From Fictibacillus nanhaiensis (lineage in GTDB: Bacteria; Bacillota; Bacilli; Bacillales; Fictibacillaceae): DNA of 64,000 nucleotides. The notes beneath the pieces are model-generated. The model had not been told where the DNA came from and made no database searches. It worked only from the letters and a program-made list of their open reading frames with translations. Positions 17,927 to 24,920 of the stretch are shown piece by piece. The position numbers and the translations under genes are program-made. The stretch lies in the NCBI RefSeq assembly GCF_023715445.1, contig NZ_JAMBOD010000007.1, forward strand, positions 124,001 through 188,000, in the 5' to 3' direction. The stretch's first letter is position 1; each line of letters opens with the position of its first letter.

Positions 17927-18160
17927 ATGAAATCTGTTACCGTACAGCTTGAATTTGATGAAAGTATACTGCATGAAGGCCGAGAAGTAGAATCAAAACT
18001 GAACGAACAGCTATATGGCACGGGGTTCAAAGTAATATCTGTTAAACATAATTCATCCAGCAGTGAACGAAAGAACCCGCCAATTAAAGATGATAAAGAT
18101 TCTTCTGGTGCAGGTGGGCAAACTTCACCTGATAATGAGAAACCACCAAATACGAATTAG
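17927..18160 (+). CDS. Small hypothetical protein with disordered tail (77 aa)
   Basis: A 77-residue protein with an N-terminal ordered half (MKSVTVQLEFDESILHEGREVE…, predicted beta-alpha-beta) and a Ser/Lys/Asp/Gly/Pro-rich, probably disordered C-terminal half. A strong AAGGAGGAG (about 17911-17919) precedes ATG 17927; the longer ORF from 17822 overlaps the previous gene and is rejected. Not recognised. A terminator follows immediately. Confidence 0.65.
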   Translation: MKSVTVQLEFDESILHEGREVESKLNEQLYGTGFKVISVKHNSSSSERKNPPIKDDKDSSGAGGQTSPDNEKPPNTN

Positions 18161-18185
18161 AAGACGGGAATATCCCGTCTTTATT
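18161..18185 (+). terminator. Rho-independent terminator
   Basis: AAGACGGGA (18161-18169) pairs perfectly with TCCCGTCTT (18173-18181) around a 3-nt loop; T residues follow. Confidence 0.85.
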
Positions 18186-18349
18186 CTTATCTCATCTAAA
18201 ATAATACAAAATAACACAACTAATTTCCCAGGAAATCGACTTAAATTGACAGAATTTATCGACAAATTTATTAAGTGGTATTATTGTTTATTAAAAAACG
18301 TTAATAATAAATACATCATGCTTGAAAAAATGAGAAGGGGTTGATAGGA

Positions 18350-18601
18350 ATGAAGAGTTCCCCGCGGTACCGGTTTTTTCGAGTGATATCAGGAGGTGAT
18401 TTAATCAATTTTGATATCTATCAATATCCTCACATTACTACTGTTATCATTAGCATGCTCTATTACCAGCAAGAGCACATCTTGATGATCTCTCATACGA
18501 ATTCAGACAGAAAAACTGCTATAAAGACGGCAAATCACTCCTTTCAGCAAAGTAAAATTCTTTATGAAAAGAAGATTAATCCTCCTCCAGTCTTAAAATA
18601 A
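18350..18601 (+). CDS. Doubtful small ORF (83 aa)
   Basis: ATG 18350 opens an 83-codon frame (MKSSPRYRFFRVISGGD…) with an AGAAGGGG site eleven bases upstream. Its middle reads QYPHITTVIISMLYYQQEHILMIS and resembles no family I know. It lies alone in a 590-base gap before the sensor kinase. Coding status is uncertain. Confidence 0.35.
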   Translation: MKSSPRYRFFRVISGGDLINFDIYQYPHITTVIISMLYYQQEHILMISHTNSDRKTAIKTANHSFQQSKILYEKKINPPPVLK

Positions 18602-18717
18602 TTATCCCCATTCTATTAATAATTCAAATTTGTAAAAATTTGCAACTTTAAGAATGATAAAGCAAAAATTTTCTTTCTTTATAAAAGAACATGAGTTTAT
18701 AATTTATTTAATGAAAA

Positions 18718-18742
18718 AAACGTCTCTTGGAACAGACGTTTT
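18718..18742 (+). terminator. Hairpin just upstream of the sensor kinase RBS
   Basis: AAACGTCT (18718-18725) pairs perfectly with AGACGTTT (18734-18741), then only four T residues. It ends six bases before the kinase ribosome binding site. It may terminate upstream transcription or act in the kinase leader. Confidence 0.5.
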
Positions 18743-18758
18743 GTGATGGAGGGTGGAT

Positions 18759-20600
18759 ATGAGAATTCCGGATGGTCATCCAATAGCAGCCGATATATTT
18801 ATCAGTCAAATTAAGAGATATGTTAAAAAGTTTGAGCATTCTGAGACTCCTTTTCTAATCCAGGAAGACCATAAGTGGATTTATGTTAATCCGGCAGCGA
18901 GAAAGATTCTTGAAGCGGAAGAAGACATCATCGGTAAACCAATCTGGGACAACATCCCATCAGAAATTCATGGTTTAGTCGAAGAAAGAATTCAGTCTTG
19001 CAACGACGGCATTGCACCGGTGCCTAGCGAACAGACCTGGATTACTCAAAAAGGAAACCGTATTATCTTAGAAGTGATTGGATTCCCGCTCATGTTTTCA
19101 TCTAATGCTACACAAATTATTATCCGGGATATCACGAAACAAAAGCTTGAGAAAAAAGAAACGATCAATCATTTGAAGCTTATTACCGAAAATATGATCG
19201 ATATCATCGGGCTGGTAAATGATAGAGGAGTATTTACTTATCTGACTCCTTCTTATGAATGGGTTACCGGCCACTCTCAGGCGCAAGCGATTGGAACAAC
19301 ACCATTTACATTGGTTCATCCTGATGACCAGACTTATGTCATTTATGAATTTATGAAAATGATTAAAGAACAAATTCCTTTAACCGTTGTATACCGATAT
19401 ATGAAAAGGGATGGCTCCTATATCTGGCTCGAGTCACAGGGAACACCTGTAAATGAAGAAAACTCGATTCGTTATGCAGTAGTTGCATCTCGGGATATCA
19501 CAAAGCGCAAAGAAGCAGAGTTTGCTTTGAAGAAAAGTGAATACACACACCGTATTATCCTCGAACATAGCAATGACCTTATTTGTTTAGTAGATCCTGA
19601 AGGGAAATATTTATTTGCCTCTCTTTCTTATCAAGATATTTTAGGAGTTAATCCGCAAACATTGCTTGGGCAAGATGCTTTTAAGTTTATTCATAATGAT
19701 GATCATGATTCTGTACAACAATATATACAACACCTTTCTGTTGCCGAAAACACCGAGCTGCTGGTCTACCGTAAAATACATGCTTTAGGTCATAGTGTTC
19801 TGCTTGAAGGAAAAGGGATGCCTCTGCTATCGGAAAACGGGAAAATTGAAGGCTTAGTTTTTATTTCAAGAGATATAACAGAAAAGAAAAAAGCAGAGGA
19901 GTTTATGCGTAACAGTGAAAAACTCGCTGTATTAGGAGAGCTTGCTGCAGGTGTAGCACATGAGATTCGCAATCCACTGACATCTATCAAAGGACTATTC
20001 AGTTTATTAAAAAACAGTGAGATTGAAAAAGAGAAACAGAACTTTTATCACGAAGTCATATATGAAGAACTGAACCGGATTGAACATATCGTAAATGAAT
20101 TTATGGCTTTGGCAAAACCAGATGCTCTGCAATATGAGAAAGAGGTTAACTTAGTTCAGCTTCTGCAAGATACGGTCATGCTGCTTTCAACAGAAGCTAA
20201 CCTGTATAATGTTGAAATCCGCCTGTTATTTAAAGAAAAGGATTTGTTTGTTTCGTGTGAAAAAAATCAAATAAAACAAGTGTTTATTAACATTTTTAAA
20301 AATGCAATTGAAGCGATGAGTAATGGCGGAATTTTTACGGTAGGTATTGAAGAAGAGAAAGATGGAACAGTTAAGCTGATTTTTTCTGATACTGGGATCG
20401 GTATTGAAGAAGAACGCTTGAAAAGCATTGGTGTTCCATTTTTTACGAATAAAGAAAAAGGCATCGGACTCGGTCTAACCATTAGTAATAAAATCATTAC
20501 TGATCATCAAGGAAGCTTAAAAGTAGAAAGCATCCCTGGACAGGGAACGACTGTAGCGGTAACCCTTAAGAAGAGTATAAATAATAAAAAGCTGGTGTAA
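18759..20600 (+). CDS. Multi-PAS sensor histidine kinase (orphan, sporulation-kinase-like)
   Basis: A 613-residue soluble histidine kinase without predicted membrane helices. There are three PAS domains (about 20-135, 145-265 and 275-390, each ending in a RDITxxK linker), then HisKA with the phospho-acceptor His401 in AHEIRNPLTSIKG, then HATPase_c with NIFKNAIEAM (N box), DTGIGI (G1) and GIGLGLTIS (G2). The HEIRNPLT…KGF/L pattern and absence of an adjacent response regulator are typical of the B. subtilis KinA/KinE group feeding the Spo0F phosphorelay; that role is inference. GGAGGG (18748-18753) sets ATG 18759. Confidence 0.85.
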   Translation: MRIPDGHPIAADIFISQIKRYVKKFEHSETPFLIQEDHKWIYVNPAARKILEAEEDIIGKPIWDNIPSEIHGLVEERIQSCNDGIAPVPSEQTWITQKGNRIILEVIGFPLMFSSNATQIIIRDITKQKLEKKETINHLKLITENMIDIIGLVNDRGVFTYLTPSYEWVTGHSQAQAIGTTPFTLVHPDDQTYVIYEFMKMIKEQIPLTVVYRYMKRDGSYIWLESQGTPVNEENSIRYAVVASRDITKRKEAEFALKKSEYTHRIILEHSNDLICLVDPEGKYLFASLSYQDILGVNPQTLLGQDAFKFIHNDDHDSVQQYIQHLSVAENTELLVYRKIHALGHSVLLEGKGMPLLSENGKIEGLVFISRDITEKKKAEEFMRNSEKLAVLGELAAGVAHEIRNPLTSIKGLFSLLKNSEIEKEKQNFYHEVIYEELNRIEHIVNEFMALAKPDALQYEKEVNLVQLLQDTVMLLSTEANLYNVEIRLLFKEKDLFVSCEKNQIKQVFINIFKNAIEAMSNGGIFTVGIEEEKDGTVKLIFSDTGIGIEEERLKSIGVPFFTNKEKGIGLGLTISNKIITDHQGSLKVESIPGQGTTVAVTLKKSINNKKLV

Positions 20601-20627
20601 CCAATCATTTTGGTTAGTCAGCTTTTA
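20587..20627 (+). terminator. Rho-independent terminator overlapping the kinase stop codon
   Basis: AAAAGCTGGTGTAACCA pairs with TGGTTAGTCAGCTTTT, with the stop TAA inside the 5' arm; T residues follow. Confidence 0.85.
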
Positions 20628-20632
20628 TGTTT

Positions 20633-20806
20633 TTATATAGCATTTATTCCGCATGCATGTACCAATCTGCTTTCTTCACTCGATTCTGCAGAAAATTCTT
20701 TATCTATCCTTTTAAGGTTTACAGTAAGATCTGCGAAATACTTTTCATCAAAGTTTTCAGTTTCATAGAGTTTATGTAAGTTACACCTCACAGTTATTTT
20801 ATACAC
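20633..20806 (-). CDS. Candidate 57-aa small protein, coupled to the upstream small ORF
   Basis: Starting at GTG 20806, which overlaps the stop of the preceding minus-strand ORF (GTGTATAA), the frame reads VYKITVRCNLHKLYETENFDEK… to …ACGINAI, 57 residues with protein-like composition. GGAG lies 11 bases upstream. An ORF caller would use a TTG at 20836, inside the preceding ORF. I do not recognise a family; the overlap suggests translational coupling. Confidence 0.4.
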   Translation of the reverse strand: MYKITVRCNLHKLYETENFDEKYFADLTVNLKRIDKEFSAESSEESRLVHACGINAI

Positions 20807-20954
20807 CGTCAAACAATCTCCAGATGCCTCTTCCAAGCACCTTGATCAAGCCCACTAGCAACTCTGGAACAAAAAAGAATACATCACACACAAAATCAAA
20901 CCACGTGTAAGGCTTATGCTGCTCTTTTCGTTTTTTTCTTCGCTTGAAAGCCAT
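20799..20954 (-). CDS. Small basic membrane protein (51 aa)
   Basis: A 51-residue ORF reading MAFKRRKKRKEQHKPYTW…, then a single hydrophobic helix (FFFVPELLVGLIKVLG), ending WRLFDGV. The strongly basic N-terminus followed by an aromatic/hydrophobic helix is typical of small Bacillus inner-membrane proteins with the N-terminus in the cytoplasm. AAAGGCGG lies about eight bases before the ATG. No named family recalled. Confidence 0.5.
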   Translation of the reverse strand: MAFKRRKKRKEQHKPYTWFDFVCDVFFFVPELLVGLIKVLGRGIWRLFDGV

Positions 20955-21208
20955 CTTTGGCCGCCTTTCCTTTGTAAGGTTTATAACTAATTATACCAAT
21001 TACTGATAGATTATTTCTCTAGCTTTTATACTTTGTTTAAAGGAATTATTAATTAAAATAAGCCAAAAGTGGTGTTGCGTTTCTGTGAGCAAACGTAATT
21101 TCATGGAGATTAATTATTTTTTATATGTGGACCTATAATAGGCGTAATCAAAAGGACCCAGCATTCTCTTATCTCATATTTTTTACGATTTACATTGGAA
21201 ATAGTTTC

Positions 21209-21229
21209 TTAACAAACAGTCTTTATAAT
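21209..21229 (+). promoter_or_regulatory. Probable phoD promoter with weak Pho-box-like elements
   Basis: A consensus TATAAT (21224-21229) lies 40 bases before the phoD start with no good -35 hexamer, which fits an activator-dependent promoter. TTAACA (21209-21214) and TTTACA (21189-21194) resemble PhoP boxes, but they are 20 bases apart rather than 11, so PhoP control is only suggested. The rest of the 20955-21268 gap holds nothing else I recognise. Confidence 0.3.
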
Positions 21230-21268
21230 GGGTGGTGTTTAAAAATTCATTTTGAAAGGGGAACCATC

Positions 21269-23017
21269 ATGAAAGATGAAAGACCAATGGACGAATGGAT
21301 TAAAAAATTATCTGAAGACACATTTGAAAAGAAGAAACTGGACCGCCGGAAGTTTTTGGCAGGTGCCGGAAAAATTGCTGGACTATCTTTAGGACTGTCG
21401 ATTGCTCAATCGATCGGAGCATTTGAAGTAAATGCAGCTCCCCGTTTTGGCAGTTATCCTTTTACACTAGGCGTTGCATCTGGTGATCCTTTATCAGATA
21501 GTGTAGTGCTATGGACAAGGCTGGCACCAGATCCGCTTAATGGCGGAGGGATGCCGAATCAGGCTGTCCCTGTTAAATGGGAGTTGGCAACAGATGAGGA
21601 TTTCAAAAAGGTTATCAAACACGGAACAGAACTAGCACATCCAAACTTAGCCCATTCCGTTCATGTGGAAGTAGAAGGATTACAACCGAATAAAATCTAC
21701 TACTATCGTTTTAAAAGCGGGAATGAAAACAGTCCGATAGGAAAAACGAAGACACTTCCTAATAAGGGGGCAGACGTTTCGAGCATGACCTTTGCATTTG
21801 CTTCCTGCCAGCAGTACGAACATGGATATTATACGGCATATCAGCACATGGCAGACGAGGACCTCGATCTTGTCATTCACCTCGGTGATTATATTTATGA
21901 ATATGGTCCAAACGAATATGTATCTCCTTCCGGAAATGTTCGTGTACACAGCGGGCCGGAAATCATGACATTAGAAGATTACCGTAACCGCCATGCGCAA
22001 TACCGTTCGGACGCTGACCTAAAAGCCGCACATGCAGCTTTCCCTTGGGTGGTAACTTGGGATGACCATGAAGTGGAAAACAACTATGCGAACATGATTC
22101 CTGAAAAAGGCCAGTCCGTTGAAGCTTTCGTAAAACGCCGTGCCGCTGCTTATCAAGCTTATTACGAGCACATGCCTCTACGCCGATCTTCTCTACCGCA
22201 TGGAGCAGATATGCTGTTATACCGTGATTTTACCTATGGAAATCTGGCAACATTCAATGTCATGGATACCAGGCAATATCGTGACGACCAGGCGAATGGT
22301 GACGGAAGCAAACCTCCATCAGAGGAGTCGATGGATCCGAACCGAACGCTGACTGGGCAAGAACAGGAAGACTGGCTGCTTCGCAATCTGGAAAAATCAA
22401 AAACACACTGGAACGTTCTCGCGCAGCAAGTGTTCTTTGCACAGCGCAACTATGGGACAAGTACTGCACCTCGCTACAGCATGGATTCCTGGGATGGTTA
22501 TCCGGCATCACGTCAGCGCATCACGGATTATGTCCAATCTGAGGATTTGAATAATATCATCGTCTTAACCGGGGATGTTCATGCTAGCTGGGCATGCGAT
22601 TTAAAAGCGAACTATGATGACCCGGCTTCAAAAGTGATCGGAGCAGAATTCGTTGGAACTTCCATTACTTCTGGAGGAAATGGTGCGGACAAGCGTGCAG
22701 ATACAGATAAAATTTTAGGATTAAATCCGCACATCAAATTCTTTAACGATTATCGCGGATATGTGCGTTGTACAGTAACACCAGAAGAGTGGCGCACAGA
22801 CTATCGTGTATTGCCTTTTGTGACATCTCCTGGAGCTCCTATCTCAACGCGTGCATCCTTTGTCTATCAAAAGGATCAAACAGGCTTGAAGCAAGTTTCT
22901 TCAAACATCCTTCCAGCAGGTGTAAAGATTTCACCAGAAGTAGAAGAAGACCGCAACCGGGCACATGGAAAAGCGCATGAGAAGCAGATGAAGAAGAACT
23001 TACAAATTATCCGATAG
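21269..23017 (+). CDS. phoD: Alkaline phosphatase/phosphodiesterase PhoD family, Tat-exported
   Basis: A 582-residue exported phosphatase. The N-terminus has a twin-arginine signal (DRRKFLAGAGK, RR at residues 26-27, then a hydrophobic stretch and VNAAP cleavage site near 57). The mature part has the PhoD N domain and metallophosphatase core: SCQQYEHGYY, LGDYIYEYG, TWDDHEVENNY, MDTRQYRDDQ and LTGDVHASW, the expected Fe/Ca ligands. PhoD cleaves phosphodiesters such as teichoic acid for phosphate scavenging. ATG 21269 follows AAAGGGG; the ORF upstream to 21125 lies in the promoter region. Dedicated TatAC genes are not adjacent here. Confidence 0.92.
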   Translation: MKDERPMDEWIKKLSEDTFEKKKLDRRKFLAGAGKIAGLSLGLSIAQSIGAFEVNAAPRFGSYPFTLGVASGDPLSDSVVLWTRLAPDPLNGGGMPNQAVPVKWELATDEDFKKVIKHGTELAHPNLAHSVHVEVEGLQPNKIYYYRFKSGNENSPIGKTKTLPNKGADVSSMTFAFASCQQYEHGYYTAYQHMADEDLDLVIHLGDYIYEYGPNEYVSPSGNVRVHSGPEIMTLEDYRNRHAQYRSDADLKAAHAAFPWVVTWDDHEVENNYANMIPEKGQSVEAFVKRRAAAYQAYYEHMPLRRSSLPHGADMLLYRDFTYGNLATFNVMDTRQYRDDQANGDGSKPPSEESMDPNRTLTGQEQEDWLLRNLEKSKTHWNVLAQQVFFAQRNYGTSTAPRYSMDSWDGYPASRQRITDYVQSEDLNNIIVLTGDVHASWACDLKANYDDPASKVIGAEFVGTSITSGGNGADKRADTDKILGLNPHIKFFNDYRGYVRCTVTPEEWRTDYRVLPFVTSPGAPISTRASFVYQKDQTGLKQVSSNILPAGVKISPEVEEDRNRAHGKAHEKQMKKNLQIIR

Positions 23018-23024
23018 TTTTAAG

Positions 23025-23065
23025 AAAGTTGACTCAAATGGAATAATCATGAGTCAACTTTTTTT
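23025..23065 (+). terminator. Rho-independent terminator after phoD
   Basis: AAAGTTGACTCA (23025-23036) pairs perfectly with TGAGTCAACTTT (23050-23061), followed by T residues. Confidence 0.9.
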
Positions 23066-23328
23066 GATTGTTGGTTGGCAAGTTTCATCTAGAGTGGAGT
23101 TCGTGTTTAGGAAGAATCCTTATCCCTTTATTTTTATCTTTCAAAAAATAAAGGATTAAAAAGTTGATACTTAACAACATTTGAATTATAATTATCTGAA
23201 TATTCAATATAATATAAAATGAAAATGTTATTTTGAAATTATTAAACCTTTCCCCATCGTTTTGTAAAAAGAACTTAAGGTTTTAAGTTAATTAAGAACT
23301 TTGATTAAAAATAAAGGGAGGTTTTTTT

Positions 23329-23919
23329 ATGTATCAATTAAAAGAAAAAGAAAGGATATTCATTTATACAGGACCGGATGGCTCGGGACGAAAAACGCTC
23401 GCAAAGATGGTTGCAACTGCCTTCGATATGGAAACGGTTATCTCTTATACCACACGACCTCAACGACATTATGAAACCAACGGTGAAGACTACCACTTTG
23501 TTAATGATGAAACCTTCCAAAAAATGCTTCAACAACAAGAATTTCTTGAAAGTGTAGAAATTGATGGATATTATTATGGAATTCGCGAGATAGATATAGT
23601 AGAGACGTTTAAAGAACATACTTTTGTATATTTTGCTATGAATCCGGAAGGTGCTGAAAAGTTGAAACAGATGTATGGCGATCTTGTGATTCGCATTTTT
23701 ATCTACGCTAATCGTGATACTGTCATCAAAAGGCAACAAGAACGACAAGATGATGAAGCAGACATACGACGCCATATGGCCCACTATGAGGACATAATGA
23801 AATATAAAAATAGATGTGAACATGCCTTTGAAAATTATGATTTACCACAAGTTTCTTTTCAAATAAGTGAAGTGATTGAATCATACTTAGGCAGGGACTA
23901 TATTGTATCAGAGTATTAA
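23329..23919 (+). CDS. Guanylate kinase-like P-loop protein with unusual Walker A
   Basis: A 196-residue protein of the guanylate-kinase fold. The P-loop reads GPDGSGRKT (residues 15-23) instead of the canonical GPSGxGKxT: the usual Lys is Arg and the next residue is Lys. The GMP-binding signature SYTTRPQRHYETNGEDYHFV (about 44-63) is intact. It is probably not the housekeeping Gmk, which in Bacillaceae lies beside rpoZ/priA, but a paralogue of unknown role with possibly altered nucleotide use. The start is ATG after AAGGGAGG. The 310-base upstream gap is AT-rich without a recognisable feature. Confidence 0.75.
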   Translation: MYQLKEKERIFIYTGPDGSGRKTLAKMVATAFDMETVISYTTRPQRHYETNGEDYHFVNDETFQKMLQQQEFLESVEIDGYYYGIREIDIVETFKEHTFVYFAMNPEGAEKLKQMYGDLVIRIFIYANRDTVIKRQQERQDDEADIRRHMAHYEDIMKYKNRCEHAFENYDLPQVSFQISEVIESYLGRDYIVSEY

Positions 23920-23975
23920 AATAACTCGTTTTGTTTACTTCCATTAAGGATAAAAGAAATAACTGTAGAAAAATG

Positions 23976-24008
23976 AGTTCACTTTTAAATCTAAAAGTGA
24001 ACTTTATT
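23976..24008 (+). terminator. Rho-independent terminator after the guanylate kinase-like gene
   Basis: AGTTCACTTTTA (23976-23987) pairs perfectly with TAAAAGTGAACT (23992-24003) around a 4-nt loop, followed by a short T run. Confidence 0.8.
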
Positions 24009-24141
24009 CTTAAGAATTGAAAACCCTAGGCTAGGCCTAGGGTTCCAAAAAGCTTACAGCGAGGTATTAAAAAAAACTCTTCCGAGATGCTAAAATAATT
24101 TTGGTTCGCCAACCAATATTCCAGCATCGGAGGAGTTTTCA

Positions 24142-24596
24142 TTGTCAAAAGACATAAATAGTTTAGCACACACAAAATGGAATTGTAAGTATCATATCGT
24201 ATTCGCACCTAAGTAAAGAAGACAAGTGATATATGGAAAGATTAAGAAAGACATTGGAGAAATATAACGGACACTGTGTGAGAGAAAAGGTGTAGAAATC
24301 ATTGAAGCTACAGTGTGTCGAGATCATGTACATATGTTAGTGAGCATACCACCGAAACTAAGTGTATCTGCATTTGTTTAATGATTTTTAATCGGCACGC
24401 CAACCTAAAATATCGATATGGGAACCGAAAATTTTGGTGTACCTGTTACGTAGATACAGTAGGCAGAAACAAAAAAGTGATAGAAGAATATATTCGAAAT
24501 CAAATTCAAGATGATGTAGTCGCAGAACAAATAAGCATGATGGAATATATTGATCCATTCACAGGCGAAGAGGTAAAGAAAAAACAACGGAAGTAA
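24142..24596 (+). pseudogene. tnpA: Broken IS200-like transposase (TnpA, HUH/Y1)
   Basis: From TTG 24142 the frame reads LSKDINSLAHTKWNCKYHI… with the HUH motif in CRDHVHMLVS, but is interrupted by TAA after VFAPK, another TAA after KKDIGEI, and a frame change after LSVSAFV where roughly ten codons including the KGKSS region are missing. The second frame resumes MIFNRHANLKYRYGNRKFW and continues to EEVKKKQRK, one codon short before CYVDT. With stops and deletions it cannot produce active transposase. Confidence 0.85.
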
Positions 24597-24698
24597 CCAG
24601 GAGGCCTTTGAGGTCTGGCCCGTAGAAGTAGTGCACCTGGCGAACCCTTCCGAGGCCCTTTAGGGCATGGCCAGTAACAAAGGCTTCCAGCCGCAGAG

Positions 24699-24728
24699 AA
24701 AACCACCCGTTCTCACGGGTGGTTTTTA
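24699..24728 (+). terminator. IS right-end hairpin / terminator
   Basis: AAACCACCCGT pairs with ACGGGTGGTTT around TCTC, then T residues. It can act as both the transposase recognition hairpin and a transcription terminator. Confidence 0.75.
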
Positions 24729-24802
24729 TTTTCTTTATACTAAACAATGTCATCATTAACTCTTTGTTAGTTTATTTTACGATTAAAATACATGAAAGGA
24801 AA

Positions 24803-24871
24803 ATCCCTGCTTTTAAGATTGGAAGACATTGGCGAGTGAAAAAGTCAGATCTTGGAGAATTTATAGAATAA
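24803..24871 (+). pseudogene. C-terminal fragment of an excisionase/helix-turn-helix protein
   Basis: A 22-codon open segment reads IPAFKIGRHWRVKKSDLGEF and then IE-stop, the typical end of the excisionase-family (MerR-like, 'helix-turn-helix domain-containing') DNA-binding domain. No start codon or ribosome binding site and no N-terminal helix-turn-helix lie upstream; the IS200 remnant ends 75 bases before it. It is evidently a leftover of a deleted gene. Confidence 0.6.
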
Positions 24872-24876
24872 CTTAA

Positions 24877-24910
24877 AAAAGGAGAACGTATCTAAACGCG
24901 TTCTCCTTTT
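24877..24910. terminator. Bidirectional terminator, downstream of topB
   Basis: AAAAGGAGAACG (24877-24888) pairs with CGTTCTCCTTTT (24899-24910). The A-rich and T-rich flanks allow use by topB on the minus strand. Confidence 0.85.
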
Positions 24911-24920
24911 GCATTTCCTT

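Larger units (their letters stand above)
24022..24728 (+). mobile_element. Degenerate IS200/IS605-family (IS200-like) element
   Basis: The element appears bounded on the left by a perfect 10-bp hairpin AACCCTAGGC-TAG-GCCTAGGGTT (24022-24044) and on the right by AACCACCCGT-TCTC-ACGGGTGGTT (24701-24724). A long leader hairpin (24073-24139, with inner TTGGTT/AACCAA) buries the transposase ribosome binding site, a known IS200 feature that limits transposase translation. There are no terminal inverted repeats or target duplication, as expected for HUH elements. Only a broken tnpA is present and no tnpB. Exact ends are inferred. Confidence 0.7.

Noticed and set aside
18236-18275. Spo0A-like boxes (TTGACAGAAT, TCGACAAATT) upstream of the sensor kinase
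   Set aside because: Each has mismatches to TTTGTCRAA and the region is AT-rich, so chance matches are expected.
22140-22511. Three overlapping ORFs within phoD on both strands
   Set aside because: They are shadows of the phoD frame, have no ribosome binding sites and show no family features.
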